A DNA stretch of 64,000 nucleotides. It comes from Mycolicibacter sp. MU0102. Its GTDB lineage: Bacteria > Actinomycetota > Actinomycetes > Mycobacteriales > Mycobacteriaceae. Location: assembly GCF_963378105.1 (NCBI RefSeq), contig NZ_OY726398.1, positions 1,426,001 to 1,490,000 on the forward strand, written 5' to 3'. The notes under the pieces were generated by a model. That model was not told the DNA's origin and did not search any database. It was given only the letters and a program-made list of their open reading frames with translations. How positions within the stretch are numbered: the stretch's first letter is position 1; each line of letters opens with the position of its first letter. Positions 8,170 to 15,312 of this stretch are shown one piece after another. The translations under genes were made by a program, and so were the position numbers.

Positions 8170-8949
8170 GTGTCCAAACGAGAAGACGGTCGCCTCGACG
8201 ACGAGCTGCGCCCGGTTGTCATCACCCGCGGCTTCACCGCCAACCCGGCCGGATCGGTTCTGGTCGAATTCGGCAACACTCGGGTCATGTGCACGGCCAG
8301 CGTCACCGAAGGCGTTCCGCGCTGGCGCAAAGGCTCCGGTCGCGGTTGGCTGACCGCCGAGTACGCCATGCTGCCGGCCGCCACCCACACCCGCTCGGAC
8401 CGCGAATCGGTCAAGGGCCGCGTCGGCGGGCGCACCCAGGAGATCAGCCGGCTGGTGGGTCGCTCGCTGCGCGCCTGCATCGACCTGGCCGCGCTGGGGG
8501 AGAACACGATCGCGATCGACTGCGACGTACTGCAGGCGGACGGCGGTACCCGCACCGCGGCGATCACCGGTGCGTATGTGGCGCTCGCCGATGCGGTCAC
8601 CTACCTGTCGGCCGCCGGCAAGTTGTCGGACCCCCGCCCGCTCTCGTGCGCGATCTCAGCCGTCAGCGTTGGCGTGGTTGACGGCCGGGTCCGCGTCGAC
8701 CTCCCCTATGAGGAGGACTCGCGTGCCGAGGTCGACATGAACGTGGTCGCCACCGACACCGGAACACTGGTGGAGATCCAAGGCACCGGTGAGGGGGCGA
8801 CGTTCCCGCGCTCGACCTTGGACAAGATGCTCGACGCGGCGCTGGCCGCCTGCGAGAAGCTGTTCGTGGCCCAGCGCGAAGCGCTGGCACTGCCGTATCC
8901 CGGGGTGCTGCCGGACGGGCCGGCAGCGAAGAAGGCGTTCGGCAGCTGA
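8170..8949 (+). CDS. rph: Ribonuclease PH
   Basis: Phosphorolytic 3'-to-5' exoribonuclease that trims tRNA 3' ends. The 259-residue protein starts M-S-K-R-E-D-G-R-x-D-D-E-L-R-P and keeps the RNase PH blocks G-S-V-L-V-E-F-G-N-T-R-V, W-L-T-A-E-Y-A-M-L-P, R-Q/T-Q-E-I-S-R-L-V-G-R-S-L-R and the phosphate-site C-D-V-L-Q-A-D-G-G-T-R-T-A. Length equals the family norm. The GTG start is supported by the leaderless promoter. It is followed 8 nt later by rdgB, a common pairing. Confidence 0.97.
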   Translation: MSKREDGRLDDELRPVVITRGFTANPAGSVLVEFGNTRVMCTASVTEGVPRWRKGSGRGWLTAEYAMLPAATHTRSDRESVKGRVGGRTQEISRLVGRSLRACIDLAALGENTIAIDCDVLQADGGTRTAAITGAYVALADAVTYLSAAGKLSDPRPLSCAISAVSVGVVDGRVRVDLPYEEDSRAEVDMNVVATDTGTLVEIQGTGEGATFPRSTLDKMLDAALAACEKLFVAQREALALPYPGVLPDGPAAKKAFGS

Positions 8950-8957
8950 CCGCGGCG

Positions 8958-9566
8958 GTGACGCAACTGTTGGTGGCCAGTCGCAATCGCAAGAAGCTGG
9001 CCGAGCTGAGCCGCGTGCTGGAGCACGCCGGAATCTCGGGTGTGCAGCTGGTGTCGCTCGATGAGGTGGCGCCGTATCCCGAAGCGCCGGAAACCGCGGC
9101 GACGTTCGAAGGCAACGCCCTGGCCAAAGCGCGTGACGGCTATGCGGCGACCGGGTTGCCTTGTGTCGCAGATGATTCAGGTCTGACTGTCGAGGCACTC
9201 AATGGCATGCCGGGGGTGTTGTCGGCCCGGTGGTCGGGCAGTCACGGCGACGACGCGGCCAACACCGCGCTATTGCTGAGGCAGCTGCGTGACGTGCCCG
9301 ACGAGCGGCGCGGCGCGGCGTTCGTCTCCGCGTGCGCGCTGGTATGGGGCAACGGAACCGAGCACCAGGTGGTGGTGCGCGGCGAGTGGGCCGGCAGCAT
9401 CGCTCGAGAACCGCACGGCGACGGCGGATTCGGCTACGACCCGGTTTTTGTGCCGGCGGGCACCGACCGCACCGCCGCGCAGTTGAGCCCGGCCGAAAAG
9501 GACGCCGCATCGCACCGCGGTCGTGCGCTGGAGTTGCTGCTGCCGGCGCTGCGCTCGCTGACGTAA
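8958..9566 (+). CDS. rdgB: Non-canonical purine NTP pyrophosphatase (RdgB/HAM1)
   Basis: Hydrolyses ITP, dITP and XTP to monophosphates, cleansing the nucleotide pool. The 202-residue protein has the N-terminal A-S-R-N-R-K-K-l-a-E-L phosphate motif, E-T-A-A-T-F-E-G-N-A-L-A-K-A with the catalytic Glu/Asn, V-A-D-D-S-G-L-T-V-E-A-L near 70-80, and the C-terminal G-F-G-Y-D-P-V-F-V-P and S-H-R-G-R-A-L. It starts at GTG 8958, 8 nt after rphA. It ends convergent with the DUF3817 gene, 16 nt away. Confidence 0.96.
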   Translation: MTQLLVASRNRKKLAELSRVLEHAGISGVQLVSLDEVAPYPEAPETAATFEGNALAKARDGYAATGLPCVADDSGLTVEALNGMPGVLSARWSGSHGDDAANTALLLRQLRDVPDERRGAAFVSACALVWGNGTEHQVVVRGEWAGSIAREPHGDGGFGYDPVFVPAGTDRTAAQLSPAEKDAASHRGRALELLLPALRSLT

Positions 9567-9582
9567 GGACGCCGCGGGGGCC

Positions 9583-9924
9583 TCAGAGGTTGAACTGGGC
9601 CTTGATGTTTCGGGACTGGAAGTGCTCGACGATGATGCCGAGCAGGGGAATAGTGCCGGACAGCAGCACCCCTACGGTCTTGCCGAGCGGCCAGCGGACC
9701 TTGACCGCCAGGTTGAATGCGGCCAGCAGGTAGGCGAAGTACACCCAGCCGTGCACCACGGCGATCCAGGTCGGCGGGTTGTCCACCTTGACCACGTAGC
9801 GCATCACGATCTCGTAGCACAGCGCGATCAGCCAGATACCCGTTGCCCACGCCATCACCCGGTAGGGCAGCAGCGCGCTGCGGATCTTCTCGGCGGGAGC
9901 GGCCTGGGCGGGTGACTCGGTCAT
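9583..9924 (-). CDS. DUF3817 membrane protein
   Basis: A 113-residue integral membrane protein with three predicted membrane helices (about residues 22-41, 55-72 and 80-98) separated by short charged loops. A conserved H-G-W-V-Y-F-a-Y-L-x-A-A-F-N-L motif marks DUF3817, related to the N-terminal part of YdzA/MgtC-like small membrane proteins. The function is unknown. It overlaps the preceding lprD-like gene by ATGA, so the two are co-translated, as Rv1343c-Rv1342c are. Confidence 0.85.
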   Translation of the reverse strand: MTESPAQAAPAEKIRSALLPYRVMAWATGIWLIALCYEIVMRYVVKVDNPPTWIAVVHGWVYFAYLLAAFNLAVKVRWPLGKTVGVLLSGTIPLLGIIVEHFQSRNIKAQFNL

Positions 9925-10292
9925 GCGGTGTTCCTGTTCTGTCGGTCGTTCTCGGAGAGCTCGGCCAAATAGGCGTTGTACTCCCGCATCGCGGGGTCAT
10001 CGGTGGGGGCGGCCGCAGCGGGGCGCTCCGGCAACAGTCCAGCGGGTATCTCGGTCACCGTGTCTTCGGGGTGCAGCTCGGGCGGCTCTTCTTCGAACCG
10101 GACGAACTTGCGGTAGGCGTACACGCAGAACCAGGCGAACAGCGGCCACTGCAGCGCGTAGCCGAGATTCTGGAAGGTGCCGTTGACCTCTTGGAACCGG
10201 CTCCACTGCCACCAGCCCAGCCCCAGGCACGCGCTGGTGGCGACGATCACCAGCACAACCAGTGCAGGTCTCCGACGCCGTGTAGTGGACAC
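9921..10292 (-). CDS. lprD: LprD-like membrane-anchored protein
   Basis: A 123-residue protein with an Arg-rich head (T-T-R-R-R-R-P), a hydrophobic segment around 8-24, a second hydrophobic segment around 44-60, and an acidic cytoplasmic tail. Its homologue Rv1343c is called a lipoprotein (LprD). The only cysteine context here, A-T-S-A-C at about residue 22, lacks the usual Leu at -3, so lipidation is doubtful and two-helix topology fits as well. The GTG start at 10292 follows TACCGT by 6 nt and also has AAGGGG before it. Confidence 0.8.
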   Translation of the reverse strand: MSTTRRRRPALVVLVIVATSACLGLGWWQWSRFQEVNGTFQNLGYALQWPLFAWFCVYAYRKFVRFEEEPPELHPEDTVTEIPAGLLPERPAAAAPTDDPAMREYNAYLAELSENDRQNRNTA

Positions 10293-10298
10293 CCCTTG

Positions 10299-10304
10299 AC
10301 GGTA
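10299..10304 (-). promoter_or_regulatory. -10 element of the lprD-DUF3817 pair
   Basis: TACCGT on the minus strand ends 6 nt before GTG 10292. Confidence 0.4.
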
Positions 10305-10345
10305 CCGCGCGACCTGGCGCGATGACCGCGCGGAAGGGGTTCGCG

Positions 10346-10376
10346 TTGTGAGATGCGGCGGACTGGACGCTACGAT
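10346..10376 (+). promoter_or_regulatory. tRNA-Leu promoter
   Basis: A -35-like TTGTGA (10346-10351) and a -10 TACGAT (10371-10376) separated by 19 nt; the mature tRNA begins 10 nt downstream. Confidence 0.5.
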
Positions 10377-10386
10377 GACTGCGTTT

Positions 10387-10469
10387 GCGGGCGTGGCGAA
10401 ATGGCAGACGCGCCGGCTTTAGGTGCCGGTGCTCGAAAGAGCGTGTGGGTTCGAGTCCCTCCGCCCGCA
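10387..10469 (+). tRNA. tRNA-Leu (anticodon TAG)
   Basis: An 83-nt type II tRNA. Acceptor arms GCGGGCG/CGCCCGC pair perfectly, followed by discriminator A. The anticodon stem CCGGC/GCCGG closes loop TTTAGGT with anticodon TAG, reading CUA and wobble CUN codons. The extra arm and the T arm with TTCGAGT are in place. CCA is not encoded. It sits between the Rv1329c-Rv1343c-like block and the Rv2525c-like block. Confidence 0.95.
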
Positions 10470-10503
10470 CAAATGTGAACCGGGCTGGGTGATACCTCAG
10501 CCC

Positions 10504-12036
10504 TTAGAACCCGAAGCCGTCCCACATGCTCGACAGTGACGTCCAGAAGTCGGTGAGGTCTCCCGACAGGCTCCCGGTCGGATCGGCGACGCCGAGCAGG
10601 TCGGGCCAGATTTGCAGCGGGTTCAATCCACCCAACTCGCTGGGCACGGTGGGAACGTCGACGCCACTGTCGGGGCCTCCGGTCCCGGCCCAGGGGCCCA
10701 GGTATCCCGGGTCGGTCATCAGCCCGGAGTTGACGAGGAGCTCGGTCAGGCTGGGGTTGATGCCGTTGAGGTAACTAGCGATCGCATCTTCGGTGGCCGG
10801 GTCGAATGTGAACGTCCCGGTTTGCAGACCCGCGATAGTGGCGTCGATCTGTTCGGCTGTCGGGCCGTTCGCCAGGCCTGCACTGTTGAGGCTGAGCCAT
10901 TCGCCGATGAGGGGATTGGCCGGGCCCATGTTCTGGATCATCTGCACCAGGTCTGCCGTGGTGAGGCCCAATGGCGGGGCGAACGGCGGCTGGTCACACA
11001 GCGCTGCGCACAGGGGGCTCCCCGGGGACGATGGGTTGAAGTCCACGATTGCGCCGGCGGTCACCGCCTTCAGAGCCTGGGACACGTCGTCCGGGCTGAC
11101 AAGCTGGAAGCCGTTCAGGTTGACCGGTGCCTCCAGGCTCTGGAACCACTGTTCGAACGGCCCGACCGGATTGAGTTGGAAGTTGACGCCTTCCCAGGGC
11201 ATCAGGTTCTCACCGTCGGGTCCGGAAATCGTGCCGGGGAAACCGAAGCCCGGTTGAGCCTCGCTGCCTGGTACCGCGTCTGGCGGGGCGCCCAGAACCG
11301 AACCGCCCGGGCCGAGCCCTGTGGACGGGTCCGCGATTCCAGCTGCGGTCGGGTTGGCGACCTCGGCAGGTGAACTGGGGAACTGATACCCGGTAAATAG
11401 GTCCTGCAACGGCACCTGCAACCAGTGACTGAACAGTCCCAATTGGTTGTCGGCGTTGGGAAAGTTGGTGAACACCTTCTCGAAGTCGATCAACTTGTCG
11501 ATTCCGGTGATTCCGGTGACCGGGTCCGTGGGCACCATCGGGGCGCATTGGACGGCATCGCACGAGGCGCTGACCGGCAGCTCAGCCGCTGCCAGCATGG
11601 CGAGCTGCTGACCCAGGCCCGCGGTTCCGTTCGCCAGCAATGTCGGGTCGATCTCCGGCTGGTCGACGCCGGAGACCTGCGGGGCGAACGGAAACAAGAA
11701 ATCGGCGATGGCCATGAAGTGCCCCGGGTCGCCGGGATCCTCACCCCACAGATTCGTGGCGCTCGGGGTCCACCAGGTGCCAGTCCAGAAAAGGGAATCT
11801 GCCAGCACATTGGTGGCGGCGACTTCGTTGGCCGGAACGTTGACGATGTCTTGGAAGAAATTGAAGGGGACGTTGAGCAGCGAGTCGCCGGCCAGCAGGC
11901 GCACCGCCCGGTCGACAAATGAAGCCCCCGTCGACCATGGCTTGACCGGTGCGACCGTGGCGGCGACTACGGCGCTTACCGCGGCTAACACCAAGCCTGT
12001 CCGCGCAGGCCTATGACGCTGCACTGCGTTGACCAT
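10504..12036 (-). CDS. Large exported protein of unknown function with C-terminal W-D-G-F-G-F
   Basis: A 510-residue exported protein. ATG 12036 is preferred over the longer reading frame because GGGGGA lies just before it and it places a signal peptide first (basic R-H-R-P-A-R, hydrophobic V-L-A-A-V-S-A-V-V-A-A-T-V-A, then mature protein from about residue 35). The mature part is rich in Gly, Pro, Asn and Asp with scattered W/F and two close cysteine pairs (C-D-A-V-Q-C near 160; C-A-A-L-C-D near 370). It ends M-W-D-G-F-G-F, like the W-D-A-L-G-F end of the porin-like protein at 37408-38409. I do not recognise an enzymatic domain; a cell-envelope or surface protein is the best guess. Confidence 0.75.
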   Translation of the reverse strand: MVNAVQRHRPARTGLVLAAVSAVVAATVAPVKPWSTGASFVDRAVRLLAGDSLLNVPFNFFQDIVNVPANEVAATNVLADSLFWTGTWWTPSATNLWGEDPGDPGHFMAIADFLFPFAPQVSGVDQPEIDPTLLANGTAGLGQQLAMLAAAELPVSASCDAVQCAPMVPTDPVTGITGIDKLIDFEKVFTNFPNADNQLGLFSHWLQVPLQDLFTGYQFPSSPAEVANPTAAGIADPSTGLGPGGSVLGAPPDAVPGSEAQPGFGFPGTISGPDGENLMPWEGVNFQLNPVGPFEQWFQSLEAPVNLNGFQLVSPDDVSQALKAVTAGAIVDFNPSSPGSPLCAALCDQPPFAPPLGLTTADLVQMIQNMGPANPLIGEWLSLNSAGLANGPTAEQIDATIAGLQTGTFTFDPATEDAIASYLNGINPSLTELLVNSGLMTDPGYLGPWAGTGGPDSGVDVPTVPSELGGLNPLQIWPDLLGVADPTGSLSGDLTDFWTSLSSMWDGFGF

Positions 12037-12385
12037 GTCTTCCCCCGATACGACCACGCAGCCGGGCGATGCCGCAACGACAGAGCGGCCGGCCGAAAAC
12101 GTGAGGGGAACGATAGACCGGATTTCTAATAGGTCCATCCCGTCCAGCTAATAAATTCCCCGCCGTGGATTGTGTTGCGTCGCTGCGGACAAAGATGCCC
12201 TATAAGCAGGTATTTTACGGGTCCGTAAGGCAGGGGGCGGTGCTGCGAACAGCGGACTGCCAGCGCCCTTCCAGCTAACTCGCGGACGCAAGCGCTGAAG
12301 TCAACGACAAAGGTCGGTTTATCGGCTGCTCGACTTCGCCCCTCCGGCACTCCCGCCGGTGTCAGAATGATCGATGTAGTCGTCC
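12037..12385. other. Intergenic region with palindrome
   Basis: About 350 nt between the divergent exported-protein gene and the DUF732 gene. I see no supported ORF or RNA. The one clear structure is the palindrome at 12215-12228. Confidence 0.5.
12215..12228. promoter_or_regulatory. Perfect palindrome, candidate operator
   Basis: TTACGG-GT-CCGTAA, six-base arms with a 2-nt centre, about 180 nt from both divergent start codons. The form fits a TetR- or MarR-type operator. No cognate regulator lies next to it. Confidence 0.45.
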
Positions 12386-12775
12386 GTGGATTGGTGCAAC
12401 GCGATGAAGATGTGGGTGGCTAGCGCGTTCAGCGTGGCGATGGTCGGTGCCGGACTTCTTGCCCCGATGCCGGTGGCGGCGGCGCAACCCGATGAGGACC
12501 AGGTGTTCTTCGACGACCTGCAGCAACAGGGGCTGCACCCCGACTATGACAAGCAGATTTGCGGAAGCGTCAAGTGCGAGCCGCTGCGCAGTCTGATGGT
12601 GCAGGAGGGCCACGCGGTCTGCGTGGCGCTGAGCGATTCGCCCCGGTTGGTGCCGGTCTCGGTCATCGCGAATCTGGAAGTGACACCCGGCGAAGCGCAC
12701 GCCATCATCAACGCGTCGCGGCACGCCTACTGCCCGCAGCTGCCGGATCCGTACTTGCATGTACCGGGGCGCTGA
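12386..12775 (+). CDS. Secreted DUF732 protein
   Basis: A protein of 129 residues from GTG 12386, or 123 from ATG 12404; the second gives a neater signal peptide (M-K-M-W, then a hydrophobic stretch to M-P-V-A-A-A-Q). The mature region shows D-q-V-F-F-D-D-L-q-q-q-G-L-h-P near its start, C-G-S-V-K-C in the middle and a late Y-C-P-Q-L. Neither start has a convincing Shine-Dalgarno sequence. It is the second of three DUF732 genes here and differs from the other two by four cysteines. Function unknown. It is convergent with the MFS gene, 5 nt apart. Confidence 0.8.
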   Translation: MDWCNAMKMWVASAFSVAMVGAGLLAPMPVAAAQPDEDQVFFDDLQQQGLHPDYDKQICGSVKCEPLRSLMVQEGHAVCVALSDSPRLVPVSVIANLEVTPGEAHAIINASRHAYCPQLPDPYLHVPGR

Positions 12776-12780
12776 ACGGC

Positions 12781-14037
12781 CTAGTGCTCGGACACGGCCA
12801 CGGGTATGGGTGTTTCGCCGAATGTTTCGGAGTCGCGGGCTTTTCGTGCGTAGATCACCACGCCGACGGCGGCCACCGCCCAGACGATGTATTGCATGGT
12901 CCAGGCCAGCCGGAACGCTTCGAATGAATAGCCGCCGGTCATTGCGATAACCACCCCCATCGCTTGCATGATGACCAGGGTGGCGATGAAGCCGCCGGTG
13001 TTGACCATGCCTTGCGCGGTACCCAACGCCGCCGGCGGGTTGTAGGTCCGGGCGAAGTCAAAGGCCAGCATCGACACCGGCTGACCCGCCGAGATCACCA
13101 GGATCAGCACCACCAACAACCAATGGGGCGCGGGGTGCGGCAGCGCCAACAGCACCGTCCAGGTCAACGCGATCAGTGTCATCATGGTCAGCGCCACGCG
13201 TGACCGGTGCTCCGGCCAACGTCCGGAGATGGTTCCGACCAGCAGTCCCACCACGATGAAGGGCAGCACCGACAGCGTCAGCGCCGCACCCGCCATGCCG
13301 CGCGAAAGACCTTGCGCGGTAGTCAGGTATGGCACCCCCCACATCAGAGCGAACACGCCGGGGGAGAACGCGTTGCCCATGTGGGTGAAGAAACCCGCCT
13401 TGGTCCCTGGCCGCGACCACACCGTTTTGATCTCACCGAACGCGTCGCCAAAGCTCCTCGCGTGCATGGCGGCAGGCGTCCCCGGCGGGGCGTCGCGGGT
13501 GACGGCGAGTGTCAGCATGCCTGCGAACAGGCCCAGCCCGGCGGCCGAGAGGTAGGCGGCCGTCCAGCCGCCGTGCAGCAGGATTGCCAGGAACGGCACC
13601 GCCGAGAGGAACTGGCCGAACTGGCCGCAGATGCCGGTCAGCTGGGTGAGTAGCGGAACGCGCTTGGGTGCAAACCAATTGGGCAGCAGTCGGATGACCG
13701 AGATGAAGATGAACGAGTCACCCAGGCCGATGACGCCGTACGCACCGACCGCGGTGGGCAGCGAATGGGTCAGCGACAGCGTCAGTTGGGCGGCGGAGAG
13801 CACGAGGACGCCGGTGGCGATCATCACCCGGGGACCGAAGCGGTCCAGCAGCACTCCGGCCGGAATCTGCATGGCGGCGTAGACGATCAACTGCACGATG
13901 ACGAACGACGACAGCGTGCTCGGGCCGGCGTGGAAGCGATCGGCGGCGTCAAGGCCCGAGACCCCGAAGGTGGTTCGGTCCAGCACGGCCACCAAATAGG
14001 ACAGCAGGCCGGTGCCCCACACGATCCAGGGACGCAA
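12781..14037 (-). CDS. Major facilitator superfamily transporter
   Basis: A 418-residue MFS permease with about 12 membrane helices. The loop motif after helix 2, G-V-L-L-D-R-F-G-P-R, is the classical MFS motif A, and R-L-L-P-N-W-F is typical of the oxalate/glucarate-like branch. The open frame extends to 14274, but TTG 14037 is preferred: AAGGTAGG lies 7 nt upstream, and the added residues would be polar and Ala-rich, unlike an MFS N-terminus. The substrate cannot be told from sequence; an organic-anion symporter is likely. It diverges from the Rv2525c homologue. Confidence 0.82.
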   Translation of the reverse strand: MRPWIVWGTGLLSYLVAVLDRTTFGVSGLDAADRFHAGPSTLSSFVIVQLIVYAAMQIPAGVLLDRFGPRVMIATGVLVLSAAQLTLSLTHSLPTAVGAYGVIGLGDSFIFISVIRLLPNWFAPKRVPLLTQLTGICGQFGQFLSAVPFLAILLHGGWTAAYLSAAGLGLFAGMLTLAVTRDAPPGTPAAMHARSFGDAFGEIKTVWSRPGTKAGFFTHMGNAFSPGVFALMWGVPYLTTAQGLSRGMAGAALTLSVLPFIVVGLLVGTISGRWPEHRSRVALTMMTLIALTWTVLLALPHPAPHWLLVVLILVISAGQPVSMLAFDFARTYNPPAALGTAQGMVNTGGFIATLVIMQAMGVVIAMTGGYSFEAFRLAWTMQYIVWAVAAVGVVIYARKARDSETFGETPIPVAVSEH

Positions 14038-14087
14038 TTCGGGCCTACCTTGTCTGTCTATTGCGGGACACGGGCTATGGTCGCACA

Positions 14088-14131
14088 CGATTTCGGCGCG
14101 GTTTTCGGCGGTGACCGGCCAAAACCGTGCC
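14088..14131. repeat. Palindromic repeat related to the accA1 hairpin
   Basis: Begins with CGATTTCGGCGCGGT (14088-14102), identical over 15 nt to an arm of the hairpin inside accA1 (56925-56977). It continues into an imperfect inverted repeat, GGCGCGGTTTT with AAAACCGTGCC (10 of 11 paired). It lies between the MFS start and the Rv2525c promoter. Confidence 0.55.
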
Positions 14132-14142
14132 AACGACTGTCT

Positions 14143-14148
14143 TAGTCT
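14143..14148 (+). promoter_or_regulatory. -10 element, leaderless Rv2525c homologue
   Basis: TAGTCT ends 7 nt before GTG 14156. Confidence 0.5.
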
Positions 14149-14155
14149 GTGTCGC

Positions 14156-14878
14156 GTGACGGTTTCACGGCGTGACGTGTTCAAACTCGCCGCGGCGGTG
14201 CCTGCCGCGGCTGGCCTCGGTGCCGGCGTTTCGGCGCTGCTCGCCGTGGCCGCCGAGGCGGCGCCGCTGGGCATTCTGCTGGACTATTCGGCCGGGATCT
14301 TGTCGGCCGGCGCGATCAAGGCGTCCGGTGCGGCCGGTGCTATCCGCTACGTATCGGACCGTCGACCGGGCGCGGACTGGATGCTCGGCAAGCCGATGCA
14401 GTTGGCCGAGGCGCGTGACTTGCAGGAGAGCGGTCTCACGATCGTGTCCTGCTACCAGTTCGGAAAGCAGGCGACCGCAGACTGGCTGGGCGGCCAGGAC
14501 GCCGGCGTGGACCACGCCAACCGTGGCGCACAGCTGCATACTGCGGCCGGCGGCCCGGACAGTGCTCCGATCTACGCCTCGATCGATGACAACCCGTCCT
14601 ACGGGCAGTACAAGGATCAGGTTGCTCCCTATCTACGGGGATGGCAGTCGGTGATCGGGCCGGAGCGCACCGGCGTCTACGCCAACTCCAAGACCATCGA
14701 GTGGGCGCTGCAGGACGGTCTGGGCTCGTGCTTCTGGCAACACAACTTCGGCTCACCCGGCGGTGTCGCCCATCCGGCGGCCAACTTGCATCAGGTGGAG
14801 ATCGATCGGCGCACGGTCGGCGGCGTCGGTGTGGACATTAACCAGATCCTGGCGCCCCAGTTCGGTCAGTGGGCCTGA
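14156..14878 (+). CDS. Tat-exported glycoside-hydrolase-like protein (Rv2525c homologue, DUF1906)
   Basis: A 240-residue protein with a twin-arginine signal (S-R-R-D-V-F-K-L, then an Ala-rich core to about residue 38). The mature part is a DUF1906 TIM-barrel-like domain: G-I-L-L-D-Y-S-A-G near its start, I-R-Y-V-S-D-R-R-P-G, i-v-S-C-Y-Q-F-G-K, I-Y-A-S-I-D-D-N-P and G-V-Y-A-N-S. The family resembles lysozyme-like glycoside hydrolases; in M. tuberculosis the protein is Tat-exported and its loss alters beta-lactam sensitivity. It stands upstream of fas, as Rv2525c does, and the start fits a leaderless transcript. Confidence 0.92.
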   Translation: MTVSRRDVFKLAAAVPAAAGLGAGVSALLAVAAEAAPLGILLDYSAGILSAGAIKASGAAGAIRYVSDRRPGADWMLGKPMQLAEARDLQESGLTIVSCYQFGKQATADWLGGQDAGVDHANRGAQLHTAAGGPDSAPIYASIDDNPSYGQYKDQVAPYLRGWQSVIGPERTGVYANSKTIEWALQDGLGSCFWQHNFGSPGGVAHPAANLHQVEIDRRTVGGVGVDINQILAPQFGQWA

Positions 14879-15312
14879 CGAAGCCCCGGTCCACCGCCTG
14901 TCCAGCAAACTAGCTCAAGATCGGGCTGTGCGGGGCTGGGATCGCCGGGCTCTTTCGAGCTTCAAGCCTCAGGCACCGCCGAAGCCAATTGGCCTGGCTG
15001 ATTCAAACATAACGATTAGATAACAATGGAGCCTTGATCTGCGTCGTTATGGCTACTCGACCGTAACCCCACGCATGCAGGACGTTTGTCCCGGATCGTT
15101 CCAGCCGCCGTCGAGCCCCGTGATATCCGGGGCTGGGTTACCCGAGCGTAGAACTCACCAGTAACCAATTTGCTGCAGAAACGGCACAGGTTCTTATGAC
15201 ACTCTTACGGCTGTAGCGCGGCCGCGAATACGCGAGAACCCGCAGATGGCCGGTCATTCCGGCACCCGTCGATGAAGACGTGACATTAACCAGGGCAGGG
15301 GAGATACATAAC
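14879..15312. other. fas upstream region
   Basis: About 430 nt without a supported gene. It must hold the fas promoter and any regulator sites. An inverted repeat, GTTATGG/CCGTAAC with an 8-nt spacer and one mismatch, lies at 15046-15067. An AT-rich patch precedes it at about 15000-15030. Confidence 0.5.
15046..15067. promoter_or_regulatory. Inverted repeat upstream of fas, candidate regulator site
   Basis: GTTATGG, 8 nt, CCGTAAC; one mismatch between arms. In mycobacteria the TetR-type FasR regulates fas-acpS, and this is a candidate site by position only. Confidence 0.3.
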
